From the NCBI GenBank assembly GCA_937958995.1, contig CALGAP010000007.1, positions 62,001 to 126,000 on the forward strand: a DNA stretch of 64,000 nt, written 5' to 3'. The position numbers and the translations under genes were made by a program. Every line of letters starts with the position of its first letter. Position 1 is the stretch's first letter. This DNA is from an uncultured Chitinophagaceae bacterium. Lineage in GTDB: Bacteria > Bacteroidota > Bacteroidia > Chitinophagales > Chitinophagaceae. The notes below the pieces were generated by a model. That model was not told where the DNA came from. It searched no databases and saw only the letters and a program-made list of their open reading frames with translations. This document shows positions 1 through 8,611 of this stretch, one piece after another.

Positions 1-1
1 C

Positions 2-316
2 GATCAGAAAGTGCGTGTGCGCACAAAAAACGGCGTCATTAACCTGAAAAAAACACTGGAAGACGGCGCTTTTGGTATCAACCCGCAGAACGGCGACCGC
101 AAACAGGTGACTATCTACTATCGCCTGAACGATTGCAGCTCGAAAGCCTTGCGAAAAATAAAGGTTGACCTGATCTACTACGAAAGAAAATCGGATATAC
201 CTGTCACCTTACTGAATGAAGTAAGTACCAAGCGCACCAGCTTTATGGAAACGCGCATCATCGATCCCAATGGTAAGCCTCGTCCGCCACAAATATTTGT
301 TACTCGTTTTAATTAA
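2..316 (+). CDS. C-terminal end of an unrecognised protein (5' end outside the window)
   Basis: The frame is open from the first bases of the window to the TAA at 314-316, so this is the last 104 or so residues of a longer gene. A GTG at 11 could act as a start, but the frame continues upstream of it, so I treat the gene as truncated by the window edge. The visible part is rich in beta-prone stretches (VTIYYRLND, KVDLIYYERK) and ends in PQIFVTRFN. I see no signal peptide, membrane segment or catalytic motif. It lies 30 bases upstream of the CHAT gene in the same direction, so the two may be co-transcribed. I do not recognise the family. Confidence 0.6.
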   Translation, partial: DQKVRVRTKNGVINLKKTLEDGAFGINPQNGDRKQVTIYYRLNDCSSKALRKIKVDLIYYERKSDIPVTLLNEVSTKRTSFMETRIIDPNGKPRPPQIFVTRFN

Positions 317-346
317 GCATATTTGTGGGGTAAACCCCTTTTGAAT

Positions 347-3124
347 ATGCCAGGAAAATTTTCAGCGCTGCTTGCTATACTGCTGTTTTGTTCGCTGCAA
401 CATTCCGGCAACAACGGGGGACCGGCACAACCAGCTTACGAACTTTACAAGAAAGCCGATCAGCTTTACAACCTCGACTACCCTACCGATTCCACCGACA
501 GCCTGGCACTGGTACAGTTTGCACAGGTTATAAAAATGATGGAGCAACACCCGGTGGACAGCCTGCTTTTTCAAAGCTGGTTAAAAACAGGCGTGCTGCT
601 TGATGTAAAACTGCGTTTCAACGAAGCGAAGAACGCCTACCTCCAGGCCATTGATGTCCATACAAAAAATAATCCGCTGATAGATTCGGTATTGTTTTTA
701 CCCTGCGTTTATGCCGGCACCGCCTATTATCACCTCAACAATTTTGATTCGGCCAATTATTATTTGCTGCAGGCAGAATCAATCGCCGGCAAATATCCCG
801 GCGTTACGCAAAAAGACCGCTTGTTTAATGCGTTGGGGGCTTTGTACTATGAAAATGGCAATTACCGCCAGGGGCTTAATTACTTCATCCGCGCGCTGGA
901 GATAATTCGCGAAGCGAGACCAAATGACAAGGCGTCGGCCATACATTTTGAAGGCAATATGGCGGCCTCTTATTACCGCCTGGGTCAATACAGTCAATCG
1001 CTGGAACTATACGAAAAATTGCTGAAGTATGGCATGTACACCAGCCAGATATCCATCAATATGGGAAAGGCCCACCTGCTCACGGGTAATCACAATATGG
1101 CCTTGCGCTGCTTCCGGCATGTTGATCCCAACGAATTGCCGGGCGTGTACAATGATATAGCGAATGTATATGTGCAAATGGGCAAACCGGATTCCGCGCA
1201 ATATTACCTTGATAAATTTTCAGAAGGATATGGCGCTTCGCTCAGAGGTTATGGCCGTATAGACGCGGGTATCAACCAGATCTACCGCGGCGACTTGTTA
1301 AACAAAAAACAACAACCCCGCGAAGCGGTAAAAGCTTTTCAAAAAGCGATCATCACTCTTTCGCGCAATTTCAGCAACGAAGATATCGGCGCCAACCCAA
1401 CCGACTTTATAGGTTCCTTTGCTTCTTTCAAATTATTCGATGCCCTGCTTCGCAAGGCATCCACACTGGCGCAGATATGGAAAAACGAGAAAGACTTAAG
1501 CATCCTGGTAAAAGCTCATGATACATACCGCGAAACCATCAACCTGCTGCGCTATATAGAAAAGAGCTATGATACAGACGATGCTAAAATATTTTTGGGA
1601 CTCAATAGCCGGCAGGTATATGATGAGGCCATCGGGGTGGCAAAAGATATCATGGGATATATTCCTTCTGAAAAAAAATACAAAGACGAATTCCTCGCTA
1701 TAATGGAGAAGGCCCGGGCCTCGGTAGTCGCGATGCAGGTAACAGAAAGCCGCTTGAAAAAAATGCGTGGCATTGACCCGGAGCTGTTGCAACAGGAAAG
1801 AAATATCAAGTACAATATCGCGCGACTGAACATTAAAAGTGAAACCACCCCCGACCTGGCGGAGGCCGCAAAGATTGCTACGGAAAGGCAGCATTTTGAA
1901 ATTGAACTTTCGCGGTTACAGAAAAAAATTGAGCAAAACAATTCCTATTACAAACTGAAATACACCGATAGTTTTCCCACGCTCAACCAGGTGTTGAACA
2001 GCATCAACGACCAGCAGGCAATTATCAATTTATACTGCACTAAAGAATTGCTATACATTTTCTCCATTACCAAAGATGCTTATAACTGGCAGGTGACCGA
2101 ACTGGCTCCTGTGAAAAAACTGGTGATGGAATGGATTGACCGGTTGCGCAGTACAGAAAGCGGCCGAAAATTCAACCCCGGTGAAACAGGCAAACAACTC
2201 GCCCGCCTGCTGGTAAAAAAATTGCAGCATGCAGCGGGCAAAAAAGAAGAATGGATTATTATACCCGACGATATTTTCCACTACCTGCCCTTTGAAACCC
2301 TGGTTGATACCGCAGGCAACTACCTGCTGGAAAATTACGCGATCAGTTATCATTTCGGAACGCGCTTCCTGGTGCAGCAACAGGAAAATCACTATGCGCA
2401 CAGCGAGAAAAGCATTTTGTCAATGGCGCCCTTTGCTTCGCGCGGGTTTAAACCGATGAACAGGCTGCCCGCCTCTGCAGCAGAGATTGCGGAATTGCAG
2501 GGAAAGCAATATTTCGATAGCCTCGCTACCAAGCAGCAATTCCTGTCCGACCTGAACCGCTATCCAATTATTCACCTCGCCACTCACGCCGTGGCCGATC
2601 CGGAAAACAGTTCAGGTTCGTATATCGCATTTTACCCCCGGCACTCTTCGGCCGCTGAAAACAATTTGTACCTCGACGAGCTATACGGTCTTAATATGGA
2701 CAGCACCGACCTGGTAATTATGAGCGCCTGCGAAACCGGGGCGGGTCAATTGCTGGGAAGCGAAGGCGTGATCAGCCTGTCGCGCGGCTTTACCTACGCA
2801 GGTTGTTTGAGCATAGTGAATAGTCTATGGAAAGCTGATGACCAGGCTACGGCCGACATACTGAAGCGATTTCACGCCTATCTGCAGGAGGGGTATAGCA
2901 AATCGAAAGCTTTGCAGATGGCAAAACTGGACTATATTAACAGCGATGTTATTAGCAAGACTCCCGACTACTGGGGACACCTGATACTGATCGGAGATTC
3001 GAAAAAAATTCCTTTGAAAAGCGGTTACAGCCCGATGATATGGCTGGTGCTCGCGCCTTGCGCCGTGCTGATCGCTTTTCTTACGCTCTACAAAAGAAAC
3101 TGGAACAGGAAGAAAACTGCTTAA
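347..3124 (+). CDS. TPR-repeat CHAT-domain protein, membrane-anchored
   Basis: This 925-residue protein starts with a hydrophobic signal-like segment (about residues 4-22), followed by tetratricopeptide-like helical repeats (about 40-460) and a coiled-coil stretch. A C-terminal CHAT domain (about 600-880) carries the caspase-like pair HLATH (His747) and SACETG (Cys795). It ends in one transmembrane helix near residues 895-915 and a basic tail. CHAT domains are known peptidases of the separase/caspase clan, and TPRs usually bind partners; the substrate here is unknown. I chose the ATG at 347 over the upstream TTG codons because it places the signal segment at the N-terminus. Its stop overlaps the stop of the convergent TPR/anti-sigma-like gene in a shared TTAA, so the gene faces an ECF sigma factor pair. 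Confidence 0.85.
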   Translation: MPGKFSALLAILLFCSLQHSGNNGGPAQPAYELYKKADQLYNLDYPTDSTDSLALVQFAQVIKMMEQHPVDSLLFQSWLKTGVLLDVKLRFNEAKNAYLQAIDVHTKNNPLIDSVLFLPCVYAGTAYYHLNNFDSANYYLLQAESIAGKYPGVTQKDRLFNALGALYYENGNYRQGLNYFIRALEIIREARPNDKASAIHFEGNMAASYYRLGQYSQSLELYEKLLKYGMYTSQISINMGKAHLLTGNHNMALRCFRHVDPNELPGVYNDIANVYVQMGKPDSAQYYLDKFSEGYGASLRGYGRIDAGINQIYRGDLLNKKQQPREAVKAFQKAIITLSRNFSNEDIGANPTDFIGSFASFKLFDALLRKASTLAQIWKNEKDLSILVKAHDTYRETINLLRYIEKSYDTDDAKIFLGLNSRQVYDEAIGVAKDIMGYIPSEKKYKDEFLAIMEKARASVVAMQVTESRLKKMRGIDPELLQQERNIKYNIARLNIKSETTPDLAEAAKIATERQHFEIELSRLQKKIEQNNSYYKLKYTDSFPTLNQVLNSINDQQAIINLYCTKELLYIFSITKDAYNWQVTELAPVKKLVMEWIDRLRSTESGRKFNPGETGKQLARLLVKKLQHAAGKKEEWIIIPDDIFHYLPFETLVDTAGNYLLENYAISYHFGTRFLVQQQENHYAHSEKSILSMAPFASRGFKPMNRLPASAAEIAELQGKQYFDSLATKQQFLSDLNRYPIIHLATHAVADPENSSGSYIAFYPRHSSAAENNLYLDELYGLNMDSTDLVIMSACETGAGQLLGSEGVISLSRGFTYAGCLSIVNSLWKADDQATADILKRFHAYLQEGYSKSKALQMAKLDYINSDVISKTPDYWGHLILIGDSKKIPLKSGYSPMIWLVLAPCAVLIAFLTLYKRNWNRKKTA

Positions 3125-3870
3125 TTCCTGAGCCGGATAATTTTCCAGTCAAGTCCCAGCATGTTTCTTGCTTTCTGCTGGTACACATGATTGTTGCTGG
3201 CGCTGATTCTTTTCAACAATACATCAGCTTCACCCGGCTGTTTACTGGCAATGTAGGCGAGCGCGAGATAATACTCTGCTTCATCCTGGAAATAGTTATC
3301 GCCTGTGGCTGCATTGCTGGTCAGCACAGTATTAAAACGTTCGATGGCCTGCGGAAACTGGCTCAGTTCCATAGCAGCCATGCCGGCGAGGAAATGTTCT
3401 TTGTTGGTCTTAGTGGTAAGCGCATTGTATTGCGACACCACTTCATCCCAGTTGTTGTTGCGGTAAGCTTCTTCAAGTGCTGATGCTTCAGCTTCGCCGC
3501 GTGTGGTGGATAATGAATACGTTGAAAAATGTTCGTTATAAAAACGCCCTGTTGATACAGTGGCGAACTTGTAAATAGTAAAGGCTCCCACCAGCAGCAC
3601 CAGGCTCGCCGCAATGCGCAACCATCTTCCCGCCTTGCGCCGTACAGTTGGCGGTGGCATCGGCACTACGCGGGCACCTTGCATTTCTGCACGAATGGCA
3701 CCCACTCTATCATACAGCACTACGTGCTGAACGGCTTCCACTGCGGTTTGCAGGTATTCCCATTCCTCGCGCGCCTGGCTATCGCTGGCAATCAGCGCTG
3801 CCGCTTCGGGTATGCTTTCGCCCTGCAGCGTTTTGTCGAGATGATCGATTAAAAGTTCCTGGTTATTCAC
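3121..3870 (-). CDS. Single-TM TPR protein next to an ECF sigma factor (anti-sigma-like)
   Basis: This is a 249-residue protein. A short cytoplasmic N-terminal region (about 1-80) is followed by a basic stretch (VRRKAGRW), one transmembrane helix at about 85-105 (LRIAASLVLLVGAFTIYKFA), and an outer region with two or three TPR-like helical pairs. This layout is that of a membrane anti-sigma factor with a protein-binding periplasmic domain, but I see no zinc-finger HxxxCxxC motif, so the anti-sigma role is inferred from position. The start lies 2 bases after the stop of the sigma factor gene, so the two form an operon. The 3' end shares its stop bases with the CHAT gene on the other strand. 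Confidence 0.75.
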   Translation of the reverse strand: MNNQELLIDHLDKTLQGESIPEAAALIASDSQAREEWEYLQTAVEAVQHVVLYDRVGAIRAEMQGARVVPMPPPTVRRKAGRWLRIAASLVLLVGAFTIYKFATVSTGRFYNEHFSTYSLSTTRGEAEASALEEAYRNNNWDEVVSQYNALTTKTNKEHFLAGMAAMELSQFPQAIERFNTVLTSNAATGDNYFQDEAEYYLALAYIASKQPGEADVLLKRISASNNHVYQQKARNMLGLDWKIIRLRN

Positions 3871-3872
3871 GG

Positions 3873-4481
3873 TTATTTGTTAAAAGGTTTCGACTGAATC
3901 ATCTTTGCAATCGCCGGGTTTGCTTTAAGCATGCCAGTGAGTTGCTGCAAACATTTATATTTTTTGTTACGCACCACCTGTTCATTTTCGTATGGCAGGT
4001 GCGCGAGCATTTCTTTCATGGACATATTTTCATAATAAAACAGCGTCAGTATTTTCCGGCAATTCTCTCCCAGTTTTGATAAAAGCTCGCGGAATTGTTG
4101 TTTCTTCTCGCGCTCGGTGATCAGGTAGCTCACATCGGGTTCTGTATCGGGCCTGTTTTTTTCATATACTTCTTCGCGGTAATCGGCACTTTCCCGCCTT
4201 TTCAGTTCATTCAGCCATATGTTGCGGGCAATGGCTACGAGAAATGTCTTGATGCTCGACTCGCCGCGAAACTTATCCTTCTGCACCGTCTCGATAAAAG
4301 TGACCACGGTCTCCTGGAAAATATCCTGCGCGTCGTGTACGTTGCCGCTGTTGTTCATGACAAAAGAACTGATGGTATCGGCATAATGCTGATAAATGTA
4401 GCGGATAGCCTCATCAAGGGTATCCCCTGTCCTGATGGCCGCCAGCAGGTCCGCATCAGAATACATTTTATCAACATTCAT
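3873..4481 (-). CDS. ECF-type RNA polymerase sigma-70 factor
   Basis: A 202-residue sigma factor. Region 2 spans about residues 15-95 and includes DAQDIFQETVVTF and the core-binding or -10 helix around TFLVAIARNIWLNELKRR. A charged linker follows, then region 4 at about 130-190 (ENCRKILTLFYYENMSMKEM), a helix-turn-helix that would contact the -35 element. ECF factors redirect RNA polymerase in response to envelope or stress signals. The next gene, 2 bases downstream, encodes the membrane TPR protein that probably holds this sigma factor at the membrane (inference). The target genes are not visible, but the convergent CHAT gene is the obvious functional neighbour. Confidence 0.88.
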   Translation of the reverse strand: MNVDKMYSDADLLAAIRTGDTLDEAIRYIYQHYADTISSFVMNNSGNVHDAQDIFQETVVTFIETVQKDKFRGESSIKTFLVAIARNIWLNELKRRESADYREEVYEKNRPDTEPDVSYLITEREKKQQFRELLSKLGENCRKILTLFYYENMSMKEMLAHLPYENEQVVRNKKYKCLQQLTGMLKANPAIAKMIQSKPFNK

Positions 4482-4681
4482 ATCCTACAGATTAGTAAAC
4501 ACTGAAAATCAACATGTAATCAACCTGGTAAATATAGTCATAAAAGCTTCATTTCCACATTGGTAGCGGCAAGTCACGCTACCCACTTGCCCCGGGCACC
4601 CGTTCAATTCATTTTCCGTATTGTGCAGTTGATTCCGATCGAAGGTAGTGTTTCCAAAGCTGGCAGATAGCTTTGCACACC

Positions 4682-5713
4682 ATGAAAAAACTCTTGTACT
4701 GCTGGCTGCTTTGCCTTATGGCGGTTAATAACGTGCTGGCACAAACTGGCAGGTCATCCAAATCGACTGTCGAATACACTGTATTCAAACGCTTACAACC
4801 CGGTGAAAAAGTTGTCTCGCTCTACTCCTGTTTGTGGTTAAACGAGAAAAATGAATTTGTAAAACTGGTTATACAGCAACCCGGTGGCAAATATTCTTTG
4901 ATCAGCGGCGGTGAGCGAAAGGATAATCTTACGATGCAACAGGTGACTGGCGGCAATACGGTGGATTGCGACAAATACGATCCGCACAGGCCCATGAAGT
5001 CAACGCAGTACACAGGCTCCAGGCTGACGAAATATAATTCGAACGGCACCAAAACGATTCAGTCAGCCGGCAAGACATACGGCCCCTACCAGGATATCAC
5101 TTTCATGCAGGAAAAAGGCGAGCGATTTGTTGCCGTGGTAAAATCGGTTAGCAATGGTAAGACTGAATTTTACTACATAGACAGCGAAGGAAGAAATAAA
5201 CTGCTTGAAGCGCAGCCTACGCAGCTAATTGTGAACAGCTCATTAACGCGCGCGGCAGTAGTAATGCCTCCCGCCGGTGCACAATCTATGGAGCTGGTAA
5301 ACAAACTGCCCAGGGAAAAGCAAGCCGAATACTTCGACGCGCTCTCCAGGAAGCAGGAAAGAATCTGGTTCAGCAACGACAGCTCTGCTTCTTTAGAGCG
5401 CAAATACCGCCGGCTGGAATATGATATCAGCGGCCGCCATTTTGTAGCGGTATACGGCGATCATTTCTTGATTGATGGTATAAGGGTCAATAAAAACATT
5501 TCAGGTGCAGGCACGAGATTATTTGCTGCACAGGATCCGCGGCAATGGGTATATGCGTACCCAATTTATCTTGGTTTTAGCGATGGCAGCAGCTACCAGA
5601 ACGTGATGAGCCCGTTTCTGACAACTGAGAACGATAAAGATTACCTCAACTGGTTTGTAGTGGAAAGCAGCAGCAGTGGTGATATCATAAAATGGGCTAA
5701 AAAAGAATTATAG
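4682..5713 (+). CDS. Secreted protein of unknown function
   Basis: A 343-residue protein with a clear signal peptide (MKKLLYCWLLCLMAVNNVLAQ, cleavage after the ALAQ-like site). The mature part is hydrophilic, beta-rich and has no catalytic motif I recognise. A TTG codon at 4673 would extend it by three residues, but ATG at 4682 gives a standard signal peptide. The box TAGCTTTG at 4668-4675 matches the Bacteroidota -7 consensus TAnnTTTG and lies so close to the ATG that the transcript might be nearly leaderless, though I could not find a well-spaced -33 box. The stop codon lies inside a 13-bp perfect hairpin shared with the convergent adhesin gene. Confidence 0.7.
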   Translation: MKKLLYCWLLCLMAVNNVLAQTGRSSKSTVEYTVFKRLQPGEKVVSLYSCLWLNEKNEFVKLVIQQPGGKYSLISGGERKDNLTMQQVTGGNTVDCDKYDPHRPMKSTQYTGSRLTKYNSNGTKTIQSAGKTYGPYQDITFMQEKGERFVAVVKSVSNGKTEFYYIDSEGRNKLLEAQPTQLIVNSSLTRAAVVMPPAGAQSMELVNKLPREKQAEYFDALSRKQERIWFSNDSSASLERKYRRLEYDISGRHFVAVYGDHFLIDGIRVNKNISGAGTRLFAAQDPRQWVYAYPIYLGFSDGSSYQNVMSPFLTTENDKDYLNWFVVESSSSGDIIKWAKKEL

Positions 5714-5739
5714 CCTGGCGAAGTTACCAGGCTATAATT
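5706..5739. terminator. Hairpin between convergent genes
   Basis: Arms 5706-5718 (AATTATAGCCTGG) and 5727-5739 are perfect 13-bp complements around an 8-base loop. The hairpin includes the TAG stop of the upstream secreted-protein gene and ends just before the stop of the head-repeat protein on the other strand, so it can serve both transcripts. There is no long T tract. Confidence 0.65.
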
Positions 5740-5744
5740 GGCAA

Positions 5745-7367
5745 TCAGAGCTTGTCAAGCAGTTGTTTGATCATTTTCCTTAGTTCTTCATTTTCTTTTT
5801 TCAGCTCATCGAGCTGTGCCTGCTGTTGTTTTATTTGCTGTTGTTGTTCCTGCATACCTTTTACCAGCGGCACTACAAAACTTTCATAGCTGAGGCTATA
5901 ATAACCATCGGGCGAAGAAGGTTTGGTGAGTCCGCTGAACTGGAAGCCTGCCTCCTGCGCAGCTTTTTCAACTTCCTGCGCAATAAAACCCGTGCGGCGC
6001 AAGTTGAGGGCTTCGCTGTACATCGACTCTTGTAAGTTGTCGTTGTTCATTGTATCGTGGTCATCAAATCGCTTCACATCAAACTGGTAAGTCACTGGGC
6101 GCAGTCGCATGATAAAATCGAGACCTTTTACATTTTCCTCAATATTGAACTTGAAGCGGCCATCCGAAGGTGTGGTGAAAGGAACCTGCCCTTCAATTAC
6201 AGTAACAGCGCTATTACCGATACGCACTTTATTGGAGGCAGTCACCGTTGCTCCGTACCCGATGGCGGTGGCGTTAGTAAGGTTACCCGCGCCCACATTG
6301 GCAAATGCTCCCACTGCCGTATTGTAAGTACCGACCGTATTGGAGGTTAGCGACTGGAATCCCAGGGCGGTATTCCTGTCTCCCAAAGAATTGCCCAGGG
6401 CAAAGTTCCCGATAGCAGTATTTTCATTACCTCCGGAATTAGTATACAAGGCGCCTGAGCCAACAGCCACATTGTGGTGTCCTGACACGTTGTACGTCAT
6501 AGCGGCGTACCCGGTAGCTACGTTGTAATTCCCAGTATTGTTTGCTAACATGGAATACCCTCCAGTAGCAACATTATAAGCTCCCTCCTTATTGCCTTGC
6601 ATTGCATTGTAACCGAAGGCAACATTGTAGCCACCAGTCAAATTGCCGCCCAGCGCGGCGTATCCCACAGCTGCATTTCCCTGGCCAATGGAATTTGAAC
6701 TTAAAGCTGTATTTCCCAGGGCCACATTATTACTCCCTGCGGTGTTGGAAGACAGGGCGGAATAACCAACGGCCATGTTACCCTGGCCAAAGGTATTTGC
6801 TCTAAGCGCCAGTACTCCAAAAGCCGCATTGCGCGCGCCGGAAGTATTAACCTCCAGGGCATAATGTCCGAAAGCAGCATTATACAAGCCCGTTGAACTA
6901 AATGGCAGGGTCCGGATACCAAAGCTGGCGCTTTGATTTCCAGGATTGATAGTGCCTGCCAGAACACTCCCCACCTTAAATACCAGCGGACTATTGGTGG
7001 TGGTGCCGATAAAATGCGTAGCCGGATCCACATTGTCATTTCCATTCAGCGACCAGTTATTGTTCAGGTTGCGCCACGCCCCGTCATAGTACCAGAAGCT
7101 GGCCGTATTGAGGTCGTACACCATCAACCCGGTTGCCAGCGATTCAATGGCGGTGCGCTCCGCGGTGGTCATTCGGGGAATAAGCATTCCCTGGGTAGTA
7201 CTCTTCACATCCAGTATAGCGCTGCTATGCGGCTCGGAGCCATCGTTGTTGATGCCCACTCCCTGGGCAATTGCCGAAATGGAAAAAATGCAGCAGAAGG
7301 CAATAGACACAATGGTCTTGGGGCATTGCGGGATTGGTTTCATGTTGCGCGAATTGTTAGACTTCAC
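5745..7367 (-). CDS. Secreted head-repeat adhesin-like protein with C-terminal S74 tail-fibre chaperone domain
   Basis: A 540-residue protein with an N-terminal signal segment ending near SISAIAQGVGI. A short region of the kind found in Bacteroidota structural proteins follows (SAILDVKSTTQGMLIPRM). About residues 160-375 are a run of YadA-head-like repeats of the type NTAxGxxAL / GxxNVAxGxxAL. After the repeats, SDGRFKFNIEE begins a peptidase S74 intramolecular chaperone domain, as in phage tail fibres, with GFIAQEVEKAA near residue 460. The C-terminus is a trimeric-looking coiled coil (QQQQIKQQQAQLDELKKENE). In known S74 proteins this domain trimerises the repeats and then cuts itself off at the Ser of the SD motif. 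The role is probably a surface fibre (inference). Confidence 0.8.
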   Translation of the reverse strand: MKSNNSRNMKPIPQCPKTIVSIAFCCIFSISAIAQGVGINNDGSEPHSSAILDVKSTTQGMLIPRMTTAERTAIESLATGLMVYDLNTASFWYYDGAWRNLNNNWSLNGNDNVDPATHFIGTTTNSPLVFKVGSVLAGTINPGNQSASFGIRTLPFSSTGLYNAAFGHYALEVNTSGARNAAFGVLALRANTFGQGNMAVGYSALSSNTAGSNNVALGNTALSSNSIGQGNAAVGYAALGGNLTGGYNVAFGYNAMQGNKEGAYNVATGGYSMLANNTGNYNVATGYAAMTYNVSGHHNVAVGSGALYTNSGGNENTAIGNFALGNSLGDRNTALGFQSLTSNTVGTYNTAVGAFANVGAGNLTNATAIGYGATVTASNKVRIGNSAVTVIEGQVPFTTPSDGRFKFNIEENVKGLDFIMRLRPVTYQFDVKRFDDHDTMNNDNLQESMYSEALNLRRTGFIAQEVEKAAQEAGFQFSGLTKPSSPDGYYSLSYESFVVPLVKGMQEQQQQIKQQQAQLDELKKENEELRKMIKQLLDKL

Positions 7368-7501
7368 GAATTTATCCGCGAAGACCTATCGTAATAATCG
7401 TTGGGGGGCGAACGGCGGGAATTTGTATGTGAAGTAGGGATATTTGTACGTCGGAAAATTCCCTAATACGCGTAACCGAGGTCAGGTTTCAGGGGAGGAA
7501 G

Positions 7502-7576
7502 TAAAGTTAAATAAGCATTTCGCTATTTAACTTTATCGCCGTAAGGTTAAATAAGATGGATGCTTATTTAACTTAA
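7502..7576. repeat. Clustered inverted repeats built on GTTAAATAAG
   Basis: Four copies of the core (A/G)GTTAAATA occur in alternating orientation within 75 bases. Arms 7502-7513 and 7524-7535 are a perfect 12-bp inverted repeat. Arms 7504-7517 and 7561-7574 are a perfect 14-bp inverted repeat, so the first arm can pair with either partner. A further copy at 7542-7555 pairs with 7563-7576 with one mismatch. The cluster sits between the adhesin gene and the hsdM fragment and could be operator DNA, a recombination scar or a hairpin terminator for the hsdM fragment. Confidence 0.6.
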
Positions 7577-7637
7577 CACATGATTTCACATTATTGTGTT
7601 AGGTAGGCTTATAAGGTGGAGGTCATTGGAAAAGCTT

Positions 7638-7835
7638 TCAGCATTTTTCATGCCGCCAGATTGTCTGCCAGTAGTTCCGCTCTTCAAAGGCATCGGAGAT
7701 GTACTTGAGAAAAATCAATCCCAGAACTACGTGTTTGTATTCTGCTGCATCAATATTTTTCCGGAGTTTGTCGGCTGCTTTCCAGAGTTTTTTTTCTAAG
7801 GGTTCCTCCGCTGTTTCCTTTGTTTTTTTTGCCAT
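7638..7835 (-). pseudogene. hsdM: Truncated N-terminus of a type I restriction methylase subunit (HsdM fragment)
   Basis: Residues 1-51 read as the usual start of HsdM: a short charged lead, then LEKKLWKAADKLRKN, VVLGLIFLKYISDAFEER. After FEER the sequence leaves the family pattern, and the frame ends 11 residues later in WRHEKC. A full HsdM is around 500 residues, so the SAM-binding and NPPY motifs are absent. The fragment lies about 300 bases from the left end of the tRNA-Leu integrated element and outside it. It therefore looks like the remains of an older restriction-modification island at the same hotspot. Whether the short peptide is still made is unknown. Confidence 0.8.
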
Positions 7836-8146
7836 TCCAGGTATTATTACGTTAAGTTTTTACGGTCAGCTAATATAAGATTTATAGTGGCATTGTTATA
7901 TTAAGTCCGAAATCAAAAATGGCTTTTTAGTTTATACTTAGGGGGTACCTTTAGCGGCTGAAGCAACAAGGCAATGTGCGTTACAGCGACAACAAAGTTT
8001 TACTAAAAATTCAATTCGTCATCAAACAAAGATTGCCTGTTGTCATTGCATACCTCAAAACAAAGCTATATCACGTTGCGAATGTCACAAGAGGGTTAAC
8101 CGTAATCCCCCACACAAAAAAGGCCGGTCTTTCAACCAGCCATCTC
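7836..8146. other. Non-coding flank left of the integrated element
   Basis: No credible gene is visible. The segment holds the upstream region of the hsdM fragment and, at its right end (8115-8141), the original transcription terminator of the tRNA-Leu gene. Before integration it would have lain directly downstream of that tRNA. Confidence 0.55.
8115..8141 (-). terminator. Original tRNA-Leu terminator, displaced by integration
   Basis: Read on the minus strand, the stem GGCTGGT/ACCGGCC (8122-8141) is followed by a T tract (complement of the A run 8116-8121). It closely matches the terminator next to the intact tRNA at 21517-21544, and it sits next to the left copy of the tRNA 3' end. Confidence 0.75.
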
Positions 8147-8160
8147 GTGCCCAGAACAGG
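8147..8160. repeat. Left attachment site core (attL)
   Basis: GTGCCCAGAACAGG is identical to 21548-21561 inside the tRNA-Leu gene. Here it is a detached 3' tRNA fragment next to the original terminator. The base pattern after it (CACAATACC) no longer matches the tRNA, so the element begins within or just after this core. Confidence 0.85.
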
Positions 8161-8345
8161 CACAATACCATGCTTATAATTAACTGAATTTTAACACAAT
8201 ACAAGGGTTGTGTATTTTTGAGTAACAGGATAGTAACAAAAGTCACTTAAAAATGGGACAACTATACAAGTATTGAAAAGTCACTTTGAAATTATAAAAA
8301 CTATGCAAGCCATTGACAAATTTCAGCTCGTAAAATTCAGCTAAC

Positions 8346-8379
8346 AAAAAAAGCGGCCCCATAATAATGTTGGCCGCTT
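8346..8379 (-). terminator. Rho-independent terminator, minus strand
   Basis: Arms 8351-8358 (AAGCGGCC) and 8372-8379 (GGCCGCTT) are perfect complements, and the A run 8346-8352 gives a U tract on the minus strand. It ends the leftmost minus-strand unit of the element, 35 bases past the 51-residue small ORF, which supports that ORF being transcribed. Confidence 0.75.
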
Positions 8380-8413
8380 TGCAAAAGGTTGAAAGAACTG
8401 ACGCTAATATACG

Positions 8414-8569
8414 CTATGTTAGCTGAAGCTGTTTCTTTTCCTGCTCGTGCTTCAAAAGTAGCTGGTACCTTTTCAGGGTGCTTTGGAGACCCTCCATATT
8501 ATCATTTGGGTCGAAGTTGTCGTATATATTGAGGTCGAACTCTGCAATGTGTGTCGGATTATCATTCAT
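8414..8569 (-). CDS. 51-residue small protein of unknown function
   Basis: The minus strand encodes MNDNPTHIAEFDLNIYDNFD and continues to a charged helical end (LLLKHEQEKKQLQLT). An in-frame stop lies 27-30 bases upstream of the ATG, so it cannot be longer. It lies 42 bases downstream of the 158-residue gene on the same strand, and a strong terminator follows 35 bases after its stop. Both facts suggest a real last gene of a two-gene unit. The acidic N-terminal half and basic-acidic helical C-terminal half resemble small phage regulatory or anti-repressor-type proteins only in style. I cannot assign a family. Confidence 0.45.
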   Translation of the reverse strand: MNDNPTHIAEFDLNIYDNFDPNDNMEGLQSTLKRYQLLLKHEQEKKQLQLT

Positions 8570-8611
8570 CCAACTACACAACACAATTTTTACTGTTCAT
8601 AAGTAAGTTTT

